64,000 nucleotides of DNA from the NCBI RefSeq assembly GCF_015752315.1, contig NZ_JADOVJ010000001.1, positions 930,001-994,000 on the forward strand, written 5' to 3'. This stretch comes from Nocardioides luteus (GTDB lineage Bacteria > Actinomycetota > Actinomycetes > Propionibacteriales > Nocardioidaceae). The position numbers were made by a program, and so were the translations under genes. The notes under the pieces were generated by a model. It saw only the letters and a program-made list of their open reading frames with translations. It searched no databases and was not told the DNA's origin. Shown here piece after piece: positions 1 to 6,544 of the stretch (within the stretch, counting starts at the first letter, position 1; the number at the start of each line of letters is the position of its first letter).

Positions 1-135
1 GACCGGATGTCGGCCCACTACACCGATGCCGAGATCGTCGAGCTGAGCATGTGCCTCGGGTCGTGGCTGGCCTTCGGGCGGCTCAACCACGTCCTGGGCC
101 TCGACACCGCCTGCGTGCTGCCTGCCCGGACGTAA
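1..135 (+). CDS. Carboxymuconolactone decarboxylase family protein, C-terminal end only
   Basis: The first 44 codons are open in frame 1 and end at TAA 133-135. The translated tail contains FGRLNHVLGLD and ends CVLPART. This looks like the end of AhpD-like carboxymuconolactone decarboxylase family proteins, which are small all-helical enzymes that often have peroxidase-like or decarboxylase-like activity. The start and the usual active-site cysteines lie outside the window, so substrate and activity cannot be judged. The assignment rests on recognising the C-terminal helix pattern. Confidence 0.6.
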   Translation, partial: DRMSAHYTDAEIVELSMCLGSWLAFGRLNHVLGLDTACVLPART

Positions 136-214
136 CACGGTCCTGACAATCAGGTGATGCAGAATTTCGGTGTTGCGCCCTCTGAGCCGCAGGATTTCGA
201 CCTATCGTTGATAC

Positions 215-379
215 ATGAAGACCTGCGATTTCTGCGGATGCTACGAGGCCGACCCCCACCGCCTCCTCGCATGGACCACCGCGGTTGAGCGTGGGCGCTC
301 GAAGGCGTTCTGCGAGGCATGCTCGCGACGTCACGTGCGCTCCATGGAAGCCAAGCTCGACTCCGACTGGTGGGCCTGA
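215..379 (+). CDS. Small Cys-rich (zinc-ribbon-like) protein, 54 aa
   Basis: ATG at 215 opens a 54-residue frame ending TGA 377-379. It has two cysteine groups, CDFCGC at residues 4-9 and CEAC at 33-36, spaced as in a treble-clef or zinc-ribbon metal site, followed by a basic segment (SRRHVRS) and a C-terminal DWWA. Paired Cys motifs in such a short frame argue for a real gene. It ends three bases before the stop of the convergent argS. Function is unknown; a structural zinc site with a nucleic-acid or protein-binding role is only inference. Confidence 0.6.
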   Translation: MKTCDFCGCYEADPHRLLAWTTAVERGRSKAFCEACSRRHVRSMEAKLDSDWWA

Positions 380-381
380 GC

Positions 382-2112
382 TCACATCCTTCGAGGCGCC
401 TCGATGCCGAGGAGCCTGAGTCCGTCTGACAGCACTCGCCGGGTCGCTTCGCACAACGCGAGCCGGGTCTGCCTGACCTCGCCGTCCGCCTTGAGCACGG
501 GACAGTTCTCGTAGAAGGCGGTCAGCGCGGTCGACAGACCGTAGAGGTACGCCGTCAGGTGATGCGGTTCCAAGGTGTCCGCGACCTTGGCGACCACGGG
601 TGCGAAGCCGGTCAGCTCCAGCGCGAGTCGCTGCTCGGCCGGGTGGGACAGGGTGCCGACGGCGCGATGTCCTGAGCCTGTCGGAGGGTACGTCTGCTGC
701 GGTGCCTGCGCGAGGATGCTGCACACCCGGGCATGGGCGTACTGCAGATACGGGCCGGTCTCACCGGTCGTGGCCGACATCCGGGCGAGGTCGAAGGCGT
801 AGTCGCGGGCGAGGTGATTGGAGAGGTCGGCGTACTTCACGGCGGCGTTGGCCACGGCGCGTACGACCTCGGGGTTGTCATAGCGCGCGGCGACGGCCTC
901 CTCGGCGTCGTCGAGGAGTGAGGTGAGGGTGACCGTCTCGCCCGAGCGGGTCTTGAAGGGCCGGCCGTCAGCGCCGAGCACGGTGCCGAAGCCGATGTGC
1001 TGGACCTCGACCGAGTCGGGCAGCCAGCCGGCGGCGCGGGCGACGGCGAAGACCATGTCGAAGTGGTGGCTCTGCCGGTGGTCGACCACGTAGACGACCC
1101 GGTCGACCGCCAGGTCGTCGACCCGGTGCCGGATCGTGGCGAGGTCGGTGGCGGCGTAGCCGAACCCGCCGTCGGCCTTCCGCACGATCAGCGGCAGCGG
1201 TGCGCCGTCGCGACCGGCGAAGCCGTCGGGGTAGACGACCTGGGCACCGGCCGACTCGGTCAGCAGACCCGATGCCCGAAGGTCGTCGACGACGCCGGGA
1301 AGCTGCGGGTTGTAGCGGCTCTCGCCGTCGAAGTCGTCCCTGGTCAGGAGTACGCCGAGCCGACTGTAGGTGGTCTCGAACTCGGCCAGCGACGCCTCCA
1401 CGAGCGCCTGCCAGAGCGCAAGCGTGGTCGGGTCGCCGGACTGCAGCGCCACCACCCGGCGCCGGGCGGACGCGGCGAAGCCCGGGTCGTCGTCGAAGCG
1501 CGCCTTGGCCCGCTGGTAGAGGGCGAGCAGCTCGCTCATGTCCAGGCCGGCGACGGCCGCGGGGTCATGGAGATCCTCACCGAGCAGCTCCTCGACCAGC
1601 ATGCCGAACTGGGTGCCCCAGTCACCGAGATGGTTCTGCCGAACCACGTCGTGGCCGGCGTAGGTCAGCACCCGGGCCAGGGAGTCGCCGATCACCGTGG
1701 AGCGCAGGTGGCCGACGTGCATCTGCTTGGCGACGTTGGGGGAGGAGTAGTCGACGACGACCCGTTGCGGTGTCTCCGGTGTGGGGACGCCCAGGTGGGG
1801 GTCGGTCAGCAGGTCGCCGACGGCCTCGCCGAGGACGGCGGGGGACCAGGTGAGGTTGAGGAACCCGGCGCCGGCCAGCTCGGCGGTGGCGAGATCGCCG
1901 AGGTCGACGGCATCGAGGAGGCGGGTGCCGATCTCCCGCGGCGCCAGGCCGAGCGGACCGGCCAGCCGCAGCGGGAGGTTGGACTGGAGATGCCCGAACT
2001 CGGGCCGGGTGGCCGGGCGCAGCTCGGGATCGATGCCGGCGTGGGCGTCGCCGAAGCAGGCGACGACGGCATCCTGGAGGTGTGCGGACAGGGCAAGGGT
2101 GTGCTCGTGCAC
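382..2112 (-). CDS. argS: Arginyl-tRNA synthetase
   Basis: This 576-residue class I aminoacyl-tRNA synthetase charges tRNA-Arg with arginine in the cytoplasm, and the length is normal for bacterial ArgS. The N-terminal Add-1 domain (about residues 1-85) is followed by the catalytic Rossmann fold with the HIGH-type motif HVGH at residues 132-135, preceded by the ArgS-typical SSPNVAKQMHVGHLRST. A diverged KMSKS loop, FKTRSG, lies near residue 387, as expected because many ArgS lack canonical KMSKS. The C-terminal DALR anticodon-binding domain contains TGPYLQYAHAR. The gene is transcribed toward the small Cys-rich gene and is probably monocistronic here. Confidence 0.97.
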   Translation of the reverse strand: MHEHTLALSAHLQDAVVACFGDAHAGIDPELRPATRPEFGHLQSNLPLRLAGPLGLAPREIGTRLLDAVDLGDLATAELAGAGFLNLTWSPAVLGEAVGDLLTDPHLGVPTPETPQRVVVDYSSPNVAKQMHVGHLRSTVIGDSLARVLTYAGHDVVRQNHLGDWGTQFGMLVEELLGEDLHDPAAVAGLDMSELLALYQRAKARFDDDPGFAASARRRVVALQSGDPTTLALWQALVEASLAEFETTYSRLGVLLTRDDFDGESRYNPQLPGVVDDLRASGLLTESAGAQVVYPDGFAGRDGAPLPLIVRKADGGFGYAATDLATIRHRVDDLAVDRVVYVVDHRQSHHFDMVFAVARAAGWLPDSVEVQHIGFGTVLGADGRPFKTRSGETVTLTSLLDDAEEAVAARYDNPEVVRAVANAAVKYADLSNHLARDYAFDLARMSATTGETGPYLQYAHARVCSILAQAPQQTYPPTGSGHRAVGTLSHPAEQRLALELTGFAPVVAKVADTLEPHHLTAYLYGLSTALTAFYENCPVLKADGEVRQTRLALCEATRRVLSDGLRLLGIEAPRRM

Positions 2113-2238
2113 GAGAGTGGTCCTAGGAGGTGAAGAGGGCAGGCTGACGCAAGGGCGGGGTCAGAGACCCATGCCTCGTCGTCGCAGCGCGCTCTTCGTG
2201 ACCATGTCGGCAAGGGTGCCTGGACGTGCCGCCGTTGG

Positions 2239-3012
2239 TCAAGCCGGTTCGCTCCCCTCGGCCCTGGCCGAGGCGATCAGGTCCCAGGCGCAGCCGCAGT
2301 AGGGATGACGCAGCCACGGTCGCACGGTGGGCTCGTCGTCGCGGGTGAGGATCACCGACGCCGACCACGATGCCGGGGTGCGGCCGGCGAGATAGGTGCG
2401 GGCGTCACGTACGGCCCAGGAGAGCGCCAGCGACTGCAGCAAGGCATCGCTCGGCACCTCGTTGCCGACGAGCTGGCTCACGACGACTGCCCGTCGGTCG
2501 TCCTCCTCGGCGAGAGTTGCGTCGACGCAGCGCAGGCAGGCGGTGACGCCGGGAACGACCAGCGGGCCCACCGTCCAGGTGTCGGGGCCGCTCTCGACGA
2601 CGAGGTGTGCCCGGCCCTCGCGCACCATCTCGTCGGTCCGCTCCCGGTCCAACGGGCCCTCAGAGAGGAGGACGACGAGGTCCGGCTCCGTCGACGCGGT
2701 CGGCGCCGGTCCGGCCAACGCCCGAGCCGCCGCGACCATCCCCGGCGGCCCGTCGAACCCGATGCGCAGCGGCGGCTCGCCGCCGTCGGCGTCCATCAGC
2801 AGACCGGCGCTGCCGAGCTGCTGCATCGCATGCCGGCCGGGTAGATGGTCGGGCTCGACCGCTCGTCCGGCGGCGAGGTCGGTCAGCAGGCGGCGTACCT
2901 CCACGCCGTCCTGCACGATCGCCCGCCGGGGCGGGTCGATGCCGATCTGGAGTCGGGTCTCATCACGTCGTACGGCCACATACCCCGGCCGAATCCGGTA
3001 GCGCGTGCTCAT
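2239..3012 (-). CDS. TOMM leader-binding/ThiF (E1)-like protein, orphan
   Basis: The product is a 257-residue protein starting at ATG 3012 (MSTRYRIRPG). An in-frame ATG at 3048 and a longer upstream extension exist but look non-coding. It resembles the cyclodehydratase partner proteins that recruit leader peptides in thiazole/oxazole-modified microcin (TOMM) synthesis and share the ThiF/E1 fold. CLRC near residue 163 and YCGC near the C-terminus form a plausible four-Cys zinc site typical of E1-like folds. No glycine-rich adenylation loop is obvious. No YcaO gene or precursor peptide is present nearby, so a ribosomal-peptide role is doubtful. It stands alone between argS and DUF5679. Confidence 0.65.
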   Translation of the reverse strand: MSTRYRIRPGYVAVRRDETRLQIGIDPPRRAIVQDGVEVRRLLTDLAAGRAVEPDHLPGRHAMQQLGSAGLLMDADGGEPPLRIGFDGPPGMVAAARALAGPAPTASTEPDLVVLLSEGPLDRERTDEMVREGRAHLVVESGPDTWTVGPLVVPGVTACLRCVDATLAEEDDRRAVVVSQLVGNEVPSDALLQSLALSWAVRDARTYLAGRTPASWSASVILTRDDEPTVRPWLRHPYCGCAWDLIASARAEGSEPA

Positions 3013-3346
3013 GCCGAGGAGTCTCACACCGCCCGAGATTCCCTGCATCAACAATCCACAGCCCCTGTGGATAACGTGCCGAGACGTCGCTCGCGTCGGT
3101 CGAGTCGGCACCAGCGTGACGCTTCGGCCGACGGGGCCGACGCCTCGGCAAAACGTGGCAGCGGCGCCGCCGGACTTGCCGGGGGCGCCGCCGCGAGTCG
3201 TGCACTTCTGGGATCTGCGCACGCACTGGCTTACTGCTCCGGGTAGCTTGGATCTCGACCCGCTTCGCGGGTTCGCAGGCTCACCCGCTGCGCTCGCTCG
3301 ATCCCTTCGCGTTGCGACTCCGCTCCTTCGTCGCGGAGTCGCAGGC
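3013..3346. other. Intergenic spacer with palindromes
   Basis: No gene is supported here. The spacer holds a perfect hairpin with arms ATCCACAG and CTGTGGAT around CCC at 3054-3072, whose right arm contains TGTGGATAA (3066-3074), a consensus DnaA-box sequence. Nearer the DUF5679 gene is a low-complexity run of CGCTTCGC/CTCGCTCC units with a long hairpin at 3313-3343 (TGCGACTCCGC paired with GCGGAGTCGCA) just downstream of the DUF5679 stop, which could act as its terminator. A similar run occurs at 12,847-13,037. Confidence 0.5.
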
Positions 3347-3505
3347 TCAGGCCTTACCGAGGATGCGGTTGAGGTTGGTGCTGCAGACGGGGCAGACGGC
3401 CTTGGCCATCTTGGTGCCCTTGTCGTTCACCCGGATCTCACCGGTTGCCTCGCGCTTCTCCTTGCACTTCACGCAGTAGAACTCGCCGCTCCAGGTCTCC
3501 GCCAT
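3347..3505 (-). CDS. DUF5679 domain-containing small zinc-ribbon protein
   Basis: A 52-residue protein starts at ATG 3505 and ends at TGA 3347-3349. It carries YCVKCKEKRE at residues 10-19 and VCPVCSTNLNRIL at 37-49, that is, two CxxC pairs forming a zinc ribbon. This matches the DUF5679 family, a tiny protein conserved across actinobacteria whose function is unknown. A purine-rich stretch upstream could serve as the ribosome binding site. It is transcribed away from the structured 3.5-4.0 kb intergenic region, which probably carries its promoter. Confidence 0.85.
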   Translation of the reverse strand: MAETWSGEFYCVKCKEKREATGEIRVNDKGTKMAKAVCPVCSTNLNRILGKA

Positions 3506-3744
3506 GACGGCCTCCTTGCCTATGTGTAACTGGTCGTCGCGACGGGGTTGTCAGGGAAGCCCGTCGGAAGCTCGTCGGACGAGCCAACTCGACCCTACGA
3601 CACGCGGCGCTTCCTGCGGCAACACGGGCTGTCCAGCGAGTGTCGGCGTGTTGGCGTCATACCGGGGGATTCGGGGCTTTCGAGGACGCATCGAAGGTCT
3701 GTCGAAGGCTCCCGTGAGGTCTGGGAGGCGACCCGAAAACTGGA

Positions 3745-3814
3745 GGGACCCCCGGTGCCTGGATCGTCCTTCGCCTTCCCCTTGCGAAGGCCGTCCGGCG
3801 GCGCCGGGGGTCCC
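3745..3814. repeat. Long nested hairpin, possible structured RNA or terminator
   Basis: The 15-nt arms 3745-3759 and 3800-3814 pair almost perfectly (GGGACCCCCGGTGCC with GGCGCCGGGGGTCCC, one wobble-type mismatch). Inside, CCTTCG at 3768-3773 pairs with CGAAGG at 3785-3790. The stacked stems would make a rod about 70 nt long, larger than an ordinary terminator, and no U-tract follows on either strand. A candidate non-coding RNA or a DNA-level palindrome are both possible. Confidence 0.45.
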
Positions 3815-3872
3815 ACTGACATCGAACTTAAAGAGGATGTGGGGGCCCGTCAACGTCCCACTCCGCGATCCT

Positions 3873-3945
3873 TGTGGACAAGATGTGGACAACCCCGCTT
3901 TGCTTGGGGAAAGCCGGTGGAAGACACGCCCGTTTCTGTGGGTAA
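3873..3945 (-). promoter_or_regulatory. Cluster of DnaA-box-like sequences
   Basis: Two exact copies of TGTGGACAA (3873-3881 and 3884-3892) are the reverse complement of TTGTCCACA, the DnaA box favoured in high-GC Gram-positives. They are 11 bp apart, so they lie on the same helix face. A near match, TGTGGGTAA, is at 3937-3945, and a TGTGGATAA lies 0.8 kb away at 3066-3074. No dnaA, dnaN or parAB genes are present, so this is probably not oriC. It could be a DnaA-titration or DnaA-regulated promoter site. Confidence 0.45.
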
Positions 3946-4032
3946 CCAGGGTGAACGGATGGAGAATGATCGGTTGAATACGGACTGTGACCTGCGAAAA
4001 GCATTCTCCACCGGCTGTGGAGGAGAAAATAG

Positions 4033-5085
4033 TTGGAGGAAGATTTGGTAGGCGAGGTGTTGTCCCCCGTCGCAGCCCTGCGTCGGATCGCGTTCCTGCT
4101 CGAGCGCGGCCGTGAGGACAGCTACAAGGTGAAGGCCTTCCGCACCGCGGCGGCCGCGATCCTTCCGCTCCCCGAGGAGGAGGTACGCCGCCGGGCGGCC
4201 GAGGGCACCCTGACGGAGCTGAGCGGGGTCGGCGCGAGCACGGCCAAGGTCATCACGGAGGCCGCGCGCGGCGAGGTGCCGCAGCGGCTGGCGGACACCG
4301 AGCGGGTCCACGGCGGTCCACTGACCGAGCGCGGGACGGGGGAGGGGCTGCGGAGCAGGCTCCGGGGCGACCTGCACAGCCACTCCGACTGGTCCGACGG
4401 CGGCTCCCCGATCGAGGAGATGGCCTTCACCGCGGTCGAGCTGGGCCACGAGTACCTCGTGCTCACCGACCACAGTCCGCGCCTGACCGTCGCCAACGGG
4501 CTCAGCGCCGCTCGTCTGGAACGCCAGCTCGGCGTCGTCGACGCGGTCAACGACCACCTCGCGGGGCACGGGTTCACCCTGCTCAAGGGGATCGAGGTCG
4601 ACATCCTCGACGACGGCAGCCTCGACCAGACCGACGAGATGCTCGCCAAGCTCGAGCTCCGCGTCGCCAGCGTCCACTCCAAGCTCAAGATGGACAAGGA
4701 GCTGATGACCAGACGGATGGTCACGGCGGTCTCCACCACGCGGATGAACGTGCTCGGCCACTGCACCGGCCGCCTGGTCACCGGGAGCCGCGGCACCCGG
4801 CCCGGCAGCCAGTTCGACGCCAGGAAGGTCTTCGAGGCGTGCGCCGAGCACGGGGTCGCGGTCGAGATCAACTCCAGGCCCGAGCGGAGAGACCCGCCGA
4901 CCAAGCTTCTCGAGCTCGCTCGCGACCTCGGTTGCCTCTTCTCGATCGACTCGGACGCGCACGCTCCGGGGCAGCTCGACTTCCTCGTGCTGGGGTGTGA
5001 ACGAGCCGAGAAGGCGGGTATCGAAGAGGAACGGATCATCAACACCTGGCCGCGGGACCGCCTGCTGGCCTGGGCGAACAGGTAG
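4033..5085 (+). CDS. PHP domain-containing hydrolase (PolX-PHP type)
   Basis: The 350-residue protein has a TTG start at 4033, chosen because GGAGGAG lies 7 nt upstream. Residues about 10-90 form the helix-hairpin-helix region found at the N-terminus of family X DNA polymerases (RGREDSYKVKAFR, LSGVGASTAKVI). Residues about 110-345 are a PHP metal-dependent phosphoesterase domain with metal-ligand motifs DLHSHSDWSDG, LTDHS, GIEVDIL, SVHSKL, GHCTGR and SIDSDAHAP. The polymerase palm is missing, so this is a stand-alone PHP enzyme, perhaps a DNA end- or nucleotide-processing phosphatase. It lies 11 bp upstream of the M48 peptidase gene and probably shares its transcript. Confidence 0.85.
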   Translation: MEEDLVGEVLSPVAALRRIAFLLERGREDSYKVKAFRTAAAAILPLPEEEVRRRAAEGTLTELSGVGASTAKVITEAARGEVPQRLADTERVHGGPLTERGTGEGLRSRLRGDLHSHSDWSDGGSPIEEMAFTAVELGHEYLVLTDHSPRLTVANGLSAARLERQLGVVDAVNDHLAGHGFTLLKGIEVDILDDGSLDQTDEMLAKLELRVASVHSKLKMDKELMTRRMVTAVSTTRMNVLGHCTGRLVTGSRGTRPGSQFDARKVFEACAEHGVAVEINSRPERRDPPTKLLELARDLGCLFSIDSDAHAPGQLDFLVLGCERAEKAGIEEERIINTWPRDRLLAWANR

Positions 5086-5096
5086 TTTCTTGACCT

Positions 5097-5651
5097 ATGG
5101 ACGGCCCGGAGATCGAGGTACGACGCAGCAAGCGGCGTCGGCGTACGGTCTCTGCCTACCGTGATGGCGACCGCATCATCGTGATGATCCCGGCCGCGAT
5201 GTCGCAGCGCGAGGAGGCCGAGTGGGTCGAGCAGATGGTCGCCCGGCTGGAGAAGGCCGAGCGGCGTCGCAAGCCCAGCGACGATGACCTGATGCGCCGG
5301 TCGGCCGCCTTGAGCGACCAGTACTTCGGGGGTCTGGCCAAGCCGGACTCGGTCCGCTGGGTCGACAACCAGAACAGTCGCTGGGGTTCGTGCACCCCGG
5401 GCGACCGCTCGATCCGGCTCAGCGACCGGCTGCGGGGCATGCCGAGCTGGGTCATCGACTACGTGCTCGTCCACGAGCTCGCCCACCTCTTCGAGGCCAA
5501 GCACAACGAGGCCTTCTGGGCCTGGGTCGACCGCTACCCCCAGGCCGAGCGCGCCAAGGGCTACCTGGCCGGCTGGTCCGCCGCCGCCAAGCTCCCCGCC
5601 CCGCCGGGCGAGGAGGACGACGACGTCGACGGGGACGACCAGGTCGACTAG
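5097..5651 (+). CDS. M48/YgjP-like metallopeptidase domain protein
   Basis: This 184-residue protein has the zincin motif HELAHLFEAKHNEAFW (HExxH plus a downstream His), the signature of the YgjP/SprT-like DUF45 family of M48-type metallopeptidases. WGSC in NSRWGSCTPG is the other conserved family element. There is no signal peptide, so it is cytosolic, and its substrate is unknown. The acidic C-terminal tail (about 14 residues of mostly E and D) is not part of the fold. It follows the PHP gene closely. Its TAG stop lies in a CTAG palindrome that also supplies the stop of the convergent oxidoreductase gene. Confidence 0.85.
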   Translation: MDGPEIEVRRSKRRRRTVSAYRDGDRIIVMIPAAMSQREEAEWVEQMVARLEKAERRRKPSDDDLMRRSAALSDQYFGGLAKPDSVRWVDNQNSRWGSCTPGDRSIRLSDRLRGMPSWVIDYVLVHELAHLFEAKHNEAFWAWVDRYPQAERAKGYLAGWSAAAKLPAPPGEEDDDVDGDDQVD

Positions 5652-6544
5652 CGCTCCTTGGCGACCAGCTCCCTTACCTGCGGCGCGACCTCGGCCGCGA
5701 ACCGCTCGGCCACCGCGGGGTCGTCGCCGCCGATCAGGAAGGCCGAGAACCCGTACTCCAGGACCAGCCCGGCAAGATCCTCGACCCACTGGTCGGCCGG
5801 GCCGTTGAGGAGCGTGCGGCTGGTGGGCTGGAACGAGACGTTCATGAGGTTGAGGAGGCGGCGCACGTCACCGGGCGAGCGCCCGGCGGCGACGGCTGCC
5901 TCGTCGATGCGGCCGTTGAGGCCCGGCACCGCGTCCAGCCCGCCCTCGATGTACTCCAGCGTCGGCAGCCACCCGTCCGCGTACGCCCCGGTGAGCTCCA
6001 GCATCCTCGGCTTGTAGGAGCCGACCCAGATCGGGATGTCGTGGGCCGGCTCGGGGCCGCGCTTGGTCCCGTCGGCCTGGTAGAACTCGCCGTCGAGGTG
6101 GATGCCGCCGCGGGTCGAGACGTCCCAGACCTCGCGGATGATCCCGATCGCCTCGCGCAGCGCGGTCACGCCCTGGGCGGCGGTGAGCCGTCGCCCGCCC
6201 ATCGCCGCGATGCCGTCCCAGAACGCGCCGGCGCCGATGCCGAGCTCGATCCGCCCGCCGGAGAGCCGGTCGAGCGAGGCGACGGAGCGGGCGAGCATCG
6301 CGGGCGGCCGCAACGGCAGCGAGTGGACGTTGCCGGCCAGGTGGATGCGCGAGGTGCGCGCGGCGGCGTACGACATCAGGGTCCAGGTGTCGAGGAACGC
6401 GGGTTGGTAGGGGTGGTCCTGGAAGGTCACCAGGTCGAGCCCGGCGCGGTCGGCGGTGACGGCGAGGTCGACCACCTTCTGCGGGGACTGGGCGGACGGG
6501 GTGACGAAGGTGCCGAACAGCAGGTCGTGTCCGTAGTCGGTCAT
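5648..6544 (-). CDS. LLM-class flavin-dependent oxidoreductase
   Basis: The protein (298 residues) belongs to the bacterial luciferase-like monooxygenase family, using reduced FMN or F420. Typical elements are FGTFVTPSAQ at the N-terminus, the strand GLDLVTFQDHPYQP, and SLDRLSGGRIELGIGAGAF. Length and TIM-barrel pattern are normal. Its ATG (6544-6542) overlaps the TGA of the upstream FAD-linked oxidase gene, so the two are translationally coupled, and both lie in the divergon controlled by the MarR regulator at 8473. Substrate cannot be told from the sequence; F420 versus FMN preference is also open. Confidence 0.85.
   Translation of the reverse strand: MTDYGHDLLFGTFVTPSAQSPQKVVDLAVTADRAGLDLVTFQDHPYQPAFLDTWTLMSYAAARTSRIHLAGNVHSLPLRPPAMLARSVASLDRLSGGRIELGIGAGAFWDGIAAMGGRRLTAAQGVTALREAIGIIREVWDVSTRGGIHLDGEFYQADGTKRGPEPAHDIPIWVGSYKPRMLELTGAYADGWLPTLEYIEGGLDAVPGLNGRIDEAAVAAGRSPGDVRRLLNLMNVSFQPTSRTLLNGPADQWVEDLAGLVLEYGFSAFLIGGDDPAVAERFAAEVAPQVRELVAKER

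Larger units (their letters stand above)
3506..4032. other. 526-bp intergenic region with structured and DnaA-box-like elements
   Basis: No credible coding frame is visible: candidate frames lack ribosome binding sites and family resemblance. The region separates the divergent DUF5679 and PHP genes, and its 3820-4030 part is clearly AT-richer than the surroundings. It contains a long imperfect hairpin (3745-3814) and a cluster of DnaA-box-like sequences (3873-3945). Promoters for both neighbours must lie here. A small RNA is possible. Confidence 0.6.

Noticed and set aside
3745..3814. RNase P RNA, SRP RNA or tmRNA in the hairpin region
   Set aside because: Their invariant sequence blocks (for example the SRP GGAAGCAGC loop region or the tmRNA T-arm) are absent.
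3551..3892. 113-codon minus-strand frame in the 3.5-4.0 kb intergenic region
   Set aside because: No RBS, no family resemblance, and it runs through a hairpin and DnaA-box-like sites.
3850..4962. 370-codon minus-strand frame opposite the PHP gene
   Set aside because: Antisense to a PHP protein with all metal-ligand motifs; composition is typical of a shadow frame.
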